Source: Thermoplasmata archaeon
GTDB lineage: Archaea; Thermoplasmatota; Thermoplasmata; Thermoplasmatales; Thermoplasmataceae
Reading direction: 5' to 3'
Assembly (NCBI GenBank): GCA_021804185.1
Contig: JAJZKL010000096.1
Location: forward strand, 1 to 5,686
Length of the DNA: 5,686 bases
Position 1 is the stretch's first letter. The number at the start of each line of letters is the position of its first letter. The notes beneath the pieces are model-generated. The model worked only from the letters and a program-made list of their open reading frames with translations, did not search any database and was not told the DNA's origin. Positions 1 to 5,214 of this stretch are shown here, piece after piece. Made by a program: the position numbers and the translations under genes.

Positions 1-150
1 CCTGCCGAACTTCGGCTTAATATATCTACGCCGATATTTTTAGTAAGTATGTGAATGATTTGCCCCTACAGGCGTCTGACATGGAGACTGTTGAGTGACC
101 ATAATCACACAAGGCTTTGCGTGAGTGAAACTGACCGCCTCTTGCCATGT
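1..150 (+). pseudogene. Possible decayed 3' end of a TnpB-like (IS200/IS605) gene
   Basis: No intact reading frame runs through this stretch, but shifted frames give peptides that resemble the C-terminus of TnpB in the right order. Frame 2 gives LPNFGLIY at 2-25, close to the zinc-ribbon CPNCGL: one lost base and one T-to-G change in the DNA would restore both cysteines. Frame 3, after a stop at 18-20, gives ADIFSKYV at 30-53, resembling the R-D-I-N-A-S-K-N-V stretch that carries the third RuvC aspartate. It continues through PLQASDMETVE to a stop at 96-98. Frame 1 then reads RLCVSETDRLLP around 112-147, like the VSEAGSP-type tails common in archaeal TnpB. Seen: the peptides and stops. Known: the family motifs. 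Inferred: that this is one eroded gene whose upstream part lies outside the window. Chance resemblance remains possible. Confidence 0.33.
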
Positions 151-152
151 GT

Positions 153-162
153 TATTAATATA
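153..162 (+). promoter_or_regulatory. Possible distal TATA box for the peroxiredoxin operon
   Basis: The A/T-rich stretch TTAATATATT fits an archaeal TATA element. With the usual 24-28 base spacing, transcription would start near 184, giving a leader of about 50 bases that keeps the GGTGAT ribosome binding site. The second arm of the palindrome would then overlap the start site. It competes with the element at 198-205; the sequence alone does not decide between them. Confidence 0.35.
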
Positions 163-170
163 TTCGCTTC

Positions 171-187
171 GGTGCAACGTTTGCACC
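171..187. repeat. Perfect 7-3-7 palindrome upstream of the peroxiredoxin gene
   Basis: GGTGCAA (171-177) and TTGCACC (181-187) are exact inverted repeats around a CGT spacer. The site lies about 10 bases before a TATA-like element (198-205) and just after another (153-162), so it is well placed for an operator bound by a dimeric regulator of the peroxiredoxin operon. It could instead be a subterminal hairpin from the right end of the IS200/IS605-like remnant to its left. The symmetry is seen directly; both functions are inference. Confidence 0.5.
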
Positions 188-197
188 TTAGGTAAGG

Positions 198-205
198 TTA
201 TAATT
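198..205 (+). promoter_or_regulatory. Possible proximal TATA box for the peroxiredoxin gene
   Basis: TTATAATT is TATA-like, and its centre lies about 33 bases before the peroxiredoxin ATG. A start 24-28 bases downstream would fall near 226-229, giving a nearly leaderless mRNA and cutting into the GGTGAT motif. This makes it somewhat less convincing than the upstream element if that ribosome binding site is used. Confidence 0.35.
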
Positions 206-225
206 GAAATTGGTATTACTTAAGT

Positions 226-231
226 GGTGAT
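226..231 (+). promoter_or_regulatory. Ribosome binding site GGTGAT of the peroxiredoxin gene
   Basis: GGTGAT matches the archaeal 16S anti-Shine-Dalgarno complement (GGAGGTGATC) and ends three bases before the ATG at 235. This short spacing still supports 235 as the start. Its presence argues for a transcript beginning upstream of 226. Confidence 0.6.
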
Positions 232-234
232 ATT

Positions 235-846
235 ATGGCAGTATATTTAGGACAGAAAGCACCAGATTTTACGGCAAATACAACGAAGGGGCCAGTGAGC
301 CTGTCGGATTACAAGGGCAAGTGGGTTCTGCTCTTCTCCCATCCTGCAGACTTCACGCCAGTTTGTACAACGGAATTCATGGGATTTTCAGAAAGATATG
401 AGGAATTCAAGAAACTGGGAGTCGAACTTCTGGGACTGAGTGTTGACAGCATTTATAGCCATATAGCGTGGCTCAGGGACATAAAGGAGCATTATGGCAT
501 TGAGGTACCCTTCCCGCTCATAGCTGACCTGGACAAGGAAGTTGCAAGGGCCTACAACATGATAGATGAGAAAACCGGCACAACAGTAAGAGGGGTTTTC
601 ATAATAGACCCTGACCAGAAAGTCAGGTGGATGATCTATTACCCCGCTGAGGTCGGAAGGAACATCTCTGAAATTCTGCGGGTTGTTAAAGCGTTCCAGT
701 TTAACTGGAAGAACAAGCTTGCTACGCCTGTTAACTGGGAGCCGGGCCAGCCTGGAATAGCTGGTGCACCTTCTACGCTTGATGATAGCTTCAAGCGTGA
801 CAAGGACGGATCGGAGAGATGGTATCTCAAGAGAGTCAACGCATAG
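235..846 (+). CDS. Peroxiredoxin, single-Cys, archaeal Prx6/AhpC-like
   Basis: This is a cytoplasmic thiol peroxidase that reduces hydrogen peroxide and alkyl hydroperoxides. The AhpC/TSA domain fills about residues 3-140. The active-site signature PADFTPVCTTE supplies Thr41 and peroxidatic Cys44, and Arg119 in TTVRGVFIIDP completes the catalytic triad. The C-terminal segment (about 141-203, with VNWEPGQPG) is the dimer-forming extension typical of the Prx6 group. At 203 residues it is slightly short for archaeal members. Cys44 is the only cysteine, so the C-terminal resolving cysteines known from Aeropyrum thioredoxin peroxidase are absent. It should act as a 1-Cys enzyme with an external thiol reductant. 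There is no signal peptide or Tat motif. The ATG at 235 follows GGTGAT and gives the expected N-terminus (VYLGQKAPDF). It probably heads an operon with the gene 10 bases downstream. The family assignment is secure; the physiological reductant cannot be seen here. Confidence 0.95.
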   Translation: MAVYLGQKAPDFTANTTKGPVSLSDYKGKWVLLFSHPADFTPVCTTEFMGFSERYEEFKKLGVELLGLSVDSIYSHIAWLRDIKEHYGIEVPFPLIADLDKEVARAYNMIDEKTGTTVRGVFIIDPDQKVRWMIYYPAEVGRNISEILRVVKAFQFNWKNKLATPVNWEPGQPGIAGAPSTLDDSFKRDKDGSERWYLKRVNA

Positions 847-856
847 GTAGATTTTC

Positions 857-1195
857 TTGACAGAATGCGTGATGTACAACATCAGTCTGGATGGGTTCCA
901 CCCATCAACAATTTGTGTAGAGCTTTCAAATCTCCAACCCTCGCTGCATGAAGCTTCTGAACTCCTTTTGAGTGAGTACCCTGAGGAAACAGTTTCAGAT
1001 TTTATTGAAAAATTTGCCAGGACTACCGAGATAATGCCGGATGACAAGACCGTTGGCTTCGTGATAGTGAACAGGAAGAGCAATGTGATATCAATTTCAG
1101 CTACTAGAATACCTGAGGATACCCGAAAGGCAATCACGGAGATATTGAACGGTTACAAGAACGTCGGGATAAACGTTGAAATAGACATTGATTGA
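857..1195 (+). CDS. Unknown small acidic protein (112 aa) downstream of the peroxiredoxin
   Basis: I do not recognise this protein. It begins 10 bases after the peroxiredoxin stop and is probably co-transcribed with it. The chosen TTG start at 857 has the SD-like AGGTAG at 845-850, overlapping the upstream stop codon, with 6 bases of spacing. An ATG at 872 would give 107 residues but lacks a nearby SD. The protein is soluble, with no membrane segment or signal peptide. It seems to alternate strands and helices: a strand-like start (YNISLDGF), a helix around 28-55, a strand GFVIVNRK near 66-73 and a C-terminal helix ending in an acidic strand (INVEIDID). It has two cysteines (4 and 20) not arranged as a metal site. 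The codon use looks like that of its neighbours and the frame is open throughout, so it is probably real. Its position suggests a part in peroxide or redox defence, but that is only inference. Confidence 0.7.
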   Translation: MTECVMYNISLDGFHPSTICVELSNLQPSLHEASELLLSEYPEETVSDFIEKFARTTEIMPDDKTVGFVIVNRKSNVISISATRIPEDTRKAITEILNGYKNVGINVEIDID

Positions 1196-1227
1196 TAGTT
1201 CAGACTAGCTGGGAAATTGTGGTATCC

Positions 1228-1250
1228 TTCCAACCGGAGGAGGGTTGGAA
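1228..1250 (+). terminator. 8-bp hairpin with a GGAGGAG loop between the peroxiredoxin operon and tatA
   Basis: TTCCAACC (1228-1235) pairs perfectly with GGTTGGAA (1243-1250) around a 7-base purine loop, GGAGGAG. It lies 33 bases after the 112-residue gene and upstream of the tatA TATA box, so it would form in the 3' end of the peroxiredoxin transcript. It could aid termination or 3'-end stability. There is no U-tract directly after the stem, so a classical intrinsic terminator is not shown. The structure is seen; its role is inferred. Confidence 0.4.
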
Positions 1251-1266
1251 TTCACGCTCACAAATG

Positions 1267-1274
1267 TTAAATAA
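1267..1274 (+). promoter_or_regulatory. TATA box for leaderless tatAC
   Basis: TTAAATAA is centred about 26 bases before the ATG at 1296, which is the spacing between an archaeal TATA box and its transcription start. Transcription would begin at or within a few bases of the tatA start codon, giving a leaderless mRNA. This agrees with the absence of a Shine-Dalgarno sequence there. Confidence 0.55.
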
Positions 1275-1295
1275 GTGACGGGTATACTATTTTTA

Positions 1296-1598
1296 ATGTT
1301 TGACTCACCAATAGACTGGCTTATCATAGTTGTCGTGATCCTTGTTTTGTTCGGGAGCACAAGAAAAATACCAGACCTTGCCAGGAACATAGGAAAGGCC
1401 TCCGGAGAATTCAAGCGGGGACAGATGGAGATCGAGAAGGAAATAAAGAATGCTATGAACGCACCTGTTGCTACTCCAACAGCCTCGACCGGGGTTGACT
1501 ATTTCCAGGTGGCTAAGTCTCTCGGTATTGATACACAGAACAAGAACGAAAAGCAAGTAAAAGACGAAATAGCAGACAAGCTTAAAAGTGGACAATGA
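1296..1598 (+). CDS. tatA: Twin-arginine translocase subunit TatA
   Basis: TatA is the small pore-forming component of the Tat pathway; it assembles around a substrate-loaded TatC to move folded proteins across the membrane. The 100-residue protein shows the full family pattern: a short N-terminus, one membrane segment at about 7-20 (WLIIVVVILVLFG), the Phe19-Gly20 hinge, the amphipathic helix KIPDLARNIGKASGEFKRG at 24-42, and a charged flexible tail. That tail contains a Pro/Thr/Ala linker and a second predicted helix (about 67-98). A longer reading from GTG 1275 adds seven residues (VTGILFL) ahead of the conserved start. I prefer ATG 1296 because it gives the standard TatA N-terminus and sits about 26 bases after a TATA box. 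It overlaps tatC by 4 bases (ATGA). No second tatA or tatB-like gene is visible here, so this one may serve both roles. Confidence 0.93.
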   Translation: MFDSPIDWLIIVVVILVLFGSTRKIPDLARNIGKASGEFKRGQMEIEKEIKNAMNAPVATPTASTGVDYFQVAKSLGIDTQNKNEKQVKDEIADKLKSGQ

Positions 1599-2422
1599 GC
1601 GATGATACGTTCATTTCCAACAGTTTAAAGCACATAGAGGAACTAAGGGGAAGGCTTATTCGCGTTCTTATCCCGTTTGGAATCTTTTTTGTGTTTTTTG
1701 TTGGACTGCGCATTGATTTTTTGCATTTATTCGGCACCACCATACCTTTTGTTGCAATCGATCCGTACCACAACATAGGTGCACAGTTCACACAGATGCT
1801 GGAGGCACATGTGTTGCCCTCCTCCACCCAGCTTATAATCGTGAAACCAACGGATGCGGTGGTTGCAGATTTCTATGTCTGCATGTTCCTCTCGCTCATA
1901 TTCACCATGCCTATCCTTGTATACGAGGTTGCAGCCTTCATTGGACCGGCTCTCAAGTCAAGCGAAAAAGCTCTCATCCGTGTGACGCTGATTCCAGCCA
2001 CACTCCTCTTTATAACGGGCGCAGTGGTGGGAATCTGGTTCATATCACCGGTGCTGTTCAGGATTTTTTTCCTGTTTGACGTTGGCCTGGGAGCTCAGCC
2101 TACCACAAGCATCCTGAATTTCATCTCATTCCTTCTGATATACGTGGCAGCGTTCGGGATTTCCTTTGAGATTCCGGTTTTCATGGTGGGCCTCACAAGA
2201 ATAGGAGTTGTCAAGTACGAAGTTTGGAGAAAGAACTGGAGATACGCAATCATAGGATCGCTGATTTTCGGCATGATCTTCTCTCCCGGGGTAACTGGTT
2301 TCACCATGGTTGTAATAGCGGTTCCAATGATAATATTGTACTTTGGCGGTATGTACTTTGCCAGGAGAACCGAAAGAAAGAATTTTGTGGATCAGTCAGA
2401 GAGTGTCTCTGAAGGCCTCTAA
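1595..2422 (+). CDS. tatC: Twin-arginine translocase subunit TatC
   Basis: TatC is the polytopic receptor that recognises twin-arginine signal peptides and recruits TatA. At 275 residues the protein has the usual six membrane segments and the hallmark motifs. These are the cytoplasmic HIEELRGRL at 13-21, YEVAAFIGPAL at 110-120 with Glu111 matching the conserved signal-binding glutamate of the first cytoplasmic loop, FEIPVF at 191-196, and the SPGVTGF turn at 230-236 before the last membrane helix. The first external loop (about 41-85) contains VAIDPYHN and leads into the conserved Pro85 region, as in other archaeal TatC proteins. The ATG at 1595 overlaps the tatA stop, so translation is probably coupled to tatA; I see no strong SD. 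Its last 27 bases overlap the convergent crotonase gene on the other strand. The charged C-terminal tail (RRTERKNF onward) is cytoplasmic. Confidence 0.96.
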   Translation: MSDDTFISNSLKHIEELRGRLIRVLIPFGIFFVFFVGLRIDFLHLFGTTIPFVAIDPYHNIGAQFTQMLEAHVLPSSTQLIIVKPTDAVVADFYVCMFLSLIFTMPILVYEVAAFIGPALKSSEKALIRVTLIPATLLFITGAVVGIWFISPVLFRIFFLFDVGLGAQPTTSILNFISFLLIYVAAFGISFEIPVFMVGLTRIGVVKYEVWRKNWRYAIIGSLIFGMIFSPGVTGFTMVVIAVPMIILYFGGMYFARRTERKNFVDQSESVSEGL

Positions 2423-3136
2423 TTCCTTGAGCTTTATCTTCTCGAGATCGTAGAAGTCAAGGAAAAGGCGATCCATGTTTGTACCCTGGGAAAATTTCAT
2501 GTTTTCTCTCTTGTAGTATGACAGGATGCCAAGGTTCATTTTTCTAATATGTTCAACGCCGGAACTCAGCCAGTTTTCTCCATCTATGATACCCGCAAGC
2601 ATTCCAATGCCCAGGGCAGTTTCGGCATCAAAGATCTCCCCAGTCATCAGCCTGTTGTATACACCTCTGCCGTAGTTTTCCTGCACCGTGGAAATAACGC
2701 CGGTCATGGAAGGCAACCCATAGTTTATATCCGGAATCCCGAATCTGCTCCTTCCTGTTGCCAGTATCATGTCGCATGAAAGTGCAATCTCGAGCCCCAT
2801 GCCAAGGGCGTAGCCATTTACCACTGAGAACACGGGTAAATCCATGGAAGATATCATTCTCGATATGGTGAATCCCATATCGTACACGTTCCTGACATGA
2901 TCGCGCTCGCGTATTCTCTTGCACGATCCGTCGTAGCCGTATGAAAATGCTGCATTCCCGGCACCAGCGATCACGATTGAATCAACCTCGTCTCCGACTG
3001 AGGTGAGAGCACCTATAACGGCCTGCAGGGATTCAACGTCCAGTATATTCTTCGGCGTGTTGGAAAGGGTCAAAACCATGGTTTTGCCCATGTGGTCAAG
3101 AAATACCTTCCTCTTTCCATTTATATCAGTAGGCAT
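2396..3136 (-). CDS. Enoyl-CoA hydratase/isomerase family protein (crotonase fold)
   Basis: This 246-residue protein has the crotonase core. The first oxyanion-hole segment is IAGAGNAAFSYGYD at 56-69, and the second is VNGYALGMGLEIALSCD at 106-122. Glu116 aligns with the catalytic Glu144 of rat enoyl-CoA hydratase. The second acid (rat Glu164, in FGQPE) is Asp136 here, in FGIPDINYG, so hydration of 2-enoyl-CoA is plausible but isomerase or another crotonase activity cannot be excluded. The central glycine of the usual GGG is Met113. The C-terminal helical region (about 195-246) is shorter and more divergent than usual. Crotonases act on acyl-CoA thioesters in the cytoplasm, for example in beta-oxidation. 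The ATG at 3136 is 2 bases after the stop of the upstream CxxC gene, with no clear SD, so translation is probably coupled. It ends the nuoM-nuoN transcription unit, and its 3' end overlaps tatC by 27 bases. Family confident, substrate unknown. Confidence 0.88.
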   Translation of the reverse strand: MPTDINGKRKVFLDHMGKTMVLTLSNTPKNILDVESLQAVIGALTSVGDEVDSIVIAGAGNAAFSYGYDGSCKRIRERDHVRNVYDMGFTISRMISSMDLPVFSVVNGYALGMGLEIALSCDMILATGRSRFGIPDINYGLPSMTGVISTVQENYGRGVYNRLMTGEIFDAETALGIGMLAGIIDGENWLSSGVEHIRKMNLGILSYYKRENMKFSQGTNMDRLFLDFYDLEKIKLKELEAFRDTL

Positions 3137-3138
3137 GA

Positions 3139-3387
3139 TCAGTACATTGTCAGGTTGTATTTTTTATCAGCGATTTCATAGTCTGACCTGTTCTTGATAC
3201 CAAGAAGCTCGGTAATTTTGGTCATTTCTGCCGTGTGATCCTCGTATAATTCCCTTCCAAGAGCCAACCTTGCCTTGCTATCATCAAACATGACCTGTTC
3301 TCCATATCTTCTGAGGCAATGGATGCATTCCGCGGCCGATTCCTCGTCCTTTGCGTCTTCAAAGCATTTCATGAATGCAGAACTCAC
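3139..3387 (-). CDS. Unknown 82-aa protein with a CxxC motif
   Basis: I do not recognise this protein. It is small, soluble and mostly helical. Its notable feature is ECIHCLRRYG at 20-29, giving Cys21 and Cys24 with His23 between them. Cys8 and His51 are further possible ligands, so it might bind a metal or act as a redox thiol; one CxxC alone proves neither. The GTG start at 3387 overlaps the preceding gene's TGA stop by four bases (GTGA). It is supported by GGAGTGAT (3400-3393 on the minus strand), five bases upstream. An internal ATG at 3372 is the alternative. It sits between a helical orphan and the crotonase gene in the operon downstream of nuoN, so co-expression with complex I is likely. 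Any function in electron transfer or assembly is speculation. Confidence 0.72.
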   Translation of the reverse strand: MSSAFMKCFEDAKDEESAAECIHCLRRYGEQVMFDDSKARLALGRELYEDHTAEMTKITELLGIKNRSDYEIADKKYNLTMY

Positions 3388-3746
3388 CTGTCATCACTCC
3401 GCTTCGAGTTAAACGCAGGCAGGTGTATGTTGTACCTGTCAATGAAATAGTACAGGTAGTATACCATTGTGTTAACAAAGTCATCCCAGTGGTCGACGAA
3501 CCTGAAGTTCCCTGATACCGCTGCAGAATTCAGGTCCTTCCGGAGATCTTCAACGCTCTTCTTTCCGGAAAGGACGAATTCGAGTCCCTCAAGCATTCTG
3601 ATATATGCGTCAAAATTCCTGGCTGGATCTATCTTGCTTTCTGCCTTCAGCTTGAGTATTCTTTTCCTTATCTGCGACTGGGTGTCTCTGAGGTCTCCCA
3701 TGGCCAGAGCACTCATTATTATCCCATAGTCAGTTTCACCATTCAC
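3384..3746 (-). CDS. Unknown helical 120-aa protein immediately downstream of nuoN
   Basis: I do not recognise this protein. The GTG start at 3746 is chosen because GGAGGGAT (3759-3752 on the minus strand), inside the last codons of nuoN, lies 5 bases upstream. A TTG at 3770 would add eight residues that overlap nuoN and has no better signal. In the 120-residue form it is charged and largely helical. A segment around 20-45 is rich in Lys, Arg and Gln (QSQIRKRILKLKAESK) and is followed by helices around MLEGLEFVLSG and SVEDLRKDLN. An aromatic patch, FVNTMVYYLYYFIDRY, lies near 90-105 and is too polar and interrupted to be a clear membrane span. There are no cysteines. It starts one base after the nuoN stop and overlaps the 82-residue gene by four bases, so it belongs to the nuo transcript. 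It could be a lineage-specific accessory or assembly protein, but this rests on context only. Confidence 0.72.
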   Translation of the reverse strand: MNGETDYGIIMSALAMGDLRDTQSQIRKRILKLKAESKIDPARNFDAYIRMLEGLEFVLSGKKSVEDLRKDLNSAAVSGNFRFVDHWDDFVNTMVYYLYYFIDRYNIHLPAFNSKRSDDR

Positions 3747-3747
3747 C

Positions 3748-5214
3748 TCAAATCCCTCCCATTGTTGCAAAGAGCCCAGGGGCGATGCCGTTCAGTGTCG
3801 GAAGCAGGTAAAAGAAGAAGAACAGAGCGACCATTATTACGGCAGACGCTATGACTGGAGCTTTGGAGTATGCGGTCAGGTTGAAATGATCCTCTTCGGT
3901 AGGTTCCTTCCAGAACATGAACATTATTACCCTGAAATAATAGAACACTGAAATCGCGCTATTGAGTATCGCTATTACCGCAAGCCACCAGAGGTTACCC
4001 TCTATCAGCGAGAGGAAAAGATAATACTTTGCCGTGAACCCGCCCGTGAATGGTATGCCGGCAAGCCCCATCAGAAGTATTGCGAAGCTCAGTGCGGTAA
4101 CGGGAGACTTCCTTGCAAGTCCGGCTACGTCGCTCACAGACACACTTTCCCTGTTAACCAGGTTCATGGCGAGGAACGAACCTCCCTTCATGAAAATGTA
4201 AACAAGGGAATAGAACATCCCGGCTGCGATTGCTACGTAGGCAACGTTTCCTATGCCCGTGTAGCCTACAAGCGCTATGACAAGAATAAGATAGCCTGCC
4301 TGGGCGACGCTTGAGTAAGCAAGAAGACGCTTTAGATTATTCTGTGAGAGCGCTGCCAAATTGGCGTATGTCATGGAGAACACTGAAAGTATTACGAACA
4401 GGAGGAAGATGTCATGATAATCGCCTGCAAATCCAACAAGGAATATCTTGATCAGAATCATGAATGCAAGGATCTTGGTGCCGGTTGACAGGAATGCGGA
4501 TACACTGTTCTCGGTACCGTCGTAAGCATCAATTGCCCACTGGTGCATGGGGAAGATCGCCAGCTTGAATCCAAAACCGATGAGAAGGAAGATCAGTGCA
4601 ATGAGCATGGCCGGTGAAGATGATATGACCTCGCTGGTCAGGCTGAAAGTCCCGGTAGCTGTGTAAAAAAATGAGAGCCCGAAAACTGTGAACGCAGTTC
4701 CAATGGTTCCTGTGAAGAAATACTTGGCAGATGCCTCCAGATGTCTCTTCTGCTTGCCATACCCCGCAAGCACGTATGTCCCCAGACTCACTGCCTCAAA
4801 GGCTACGAATATTATTATCAGGTTATAACTGAAAGCCGATACGAGCATTCCTATAAGCACAAACAGAAGTGTGGCATAGAAGATTTCGGGCTTGGACTTC
4901 AGCCCCCTGATTGCAGGGAAAATTATGTAAAGCACCGAAATTATGAGTATGACTGCAAAGAACATCGTGAATCTATTGAACAGGAGTGCATTGTTCCCGA
5001 CAACGACTTCATCATATGGATCGAGAAGTATCATTATCATTGAGATCAGGACAGCTGCGAATGTGATCCCCGCAAAAACTTTCCTGTCTATGTTCCTTAT
5101 ACCGAGTGCCAGCATGACAAATGCGACAATGCCAAGGAAAATAAGCGGATAATAATAGAGCGATGCCTGTGATGCAGCGTGCAGCGTGTATGTGATGCTT
5201 GAAAATATGTTCAT
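3748..5214 (-). CDS. nuoN: NADH-quinone oxidoreductase (complex I) subunit N
   Basis: NuoN is one of three antiporter-like subunits in the membrane arm of complex I that pump protons as quinone is reduced. The 488-residue protein is close to the family's usual length, with about 14 membrane helices and the proton-translocating domain over about 125-425. The expected charged residues are present: Glu140 in FVAFEAVSLGTY, Lys217 in GFGFKLAIFPMHQW, Lys247 in FLSTGTKI and Lys396 in GGFTAKYYLF. The AYSSVAQAGY motif at 299-308 and the LAGIPFTGGF loop before Lys396 are also typical. The ATG at 5214 overlaps the nuoM stop (ATGA), with GGAGG at 5225-5221 ideally placed 6 bases upstream. It lies between nuoM and a 120-residue orphan in a tightly packed operon. 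In archaeal relatives without a NADH module the electron donor may be something other than NADH; that cannot be judged here. Confidence 0.96.
   Translation of the reverse strand: MNIFSSITYTLHAASQASLYYYPLIFLGIVAFVMLALGIRNIDRKVFAGITFAAVLISMIMILLDPYDEVVVGNNALLFNRFTMFFAVILIISVLYIIFPAIRGLKSKPEIFYATLLFVLIGMLVSAFSYNLIIIFVAFEAVSLGTYVLAGYGKQKRHLEASAKYFFTGTIGTAFTVFGLSFFYTATGTFSLTSEVISSSPAMLIALIFLLIGFGFKLAIFPMHQWAIDAYDGTENSVSAFLSTGTKILAFMILIKIFLVGFAGDYHDIFLLFVILSVFSMTYANLAALSQNNLKRLLAYSSVAQAGYLILVIALVGYTGIGNVAYVAIAAGMFYSLVYIFMKGGSFLAMNLVNRESVSVSDVAGLARKSPVTALSFAILLMGLAGIPFTGGFTAKYYLFLSLIEGNLWWLAVIAILNSAISVFYYFRVIMFMFWKEPTEEDHFNLTAYSKAPVIASAVIMVALFFFFYLLPTLNGIAPGLFATMGGI
3752..3759 (-). promoter_or_regulatory. 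Ribosome binding site inside the nuoN 3' end
   Basis: On the minus strand GGAGGGAT lies within the final nuoN codons, 5 bases before the GTG at 3746. It decides the start of the 120-residue gene and suggests that this gene is translated with nuoN. Confidence 0.6.

Noticed and set aside
4..16. Inverted repeat GCCGAA-C-TTCGGC near the left edge
   Set aside because: The one-base spacer leaves little room for a loop, and the sequence matches the zinc-ribbon codons of the TnpB-like remnant, so it is probably incidental.
53..133. C/D box-like RNA (GTGAATGA, CTGA and GTGAGTGA motifs)
   Set aside because: None matches the RTGATGA box C consensus, and spacing to the CTGA motifs is wrong for a C/D guide RNA.
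22..144. A 40-codon frame on the minus strand starting MARGGQFHSRKALC
   Set aside because: It is short, lacks a ribosome binding site and lies antisense to the TnpB-like remnant, which explains the open frame at least as well.
388..1137. Long open frame on the minus strand across the peroxiredoxin and the next gene
   Set aside because: It is antisense to a clear peroxiredoxin, has no recognisable motif and no plausible start signal; it is a shadow of the codon bias of the real genes.
1305..1595. Minus-strand frame opposite tatA
   Set aside because: tatA is unambiguous by its motifs, and the antisense product has low-complexity hydrophobic and cysteine content typical of shadow frames.
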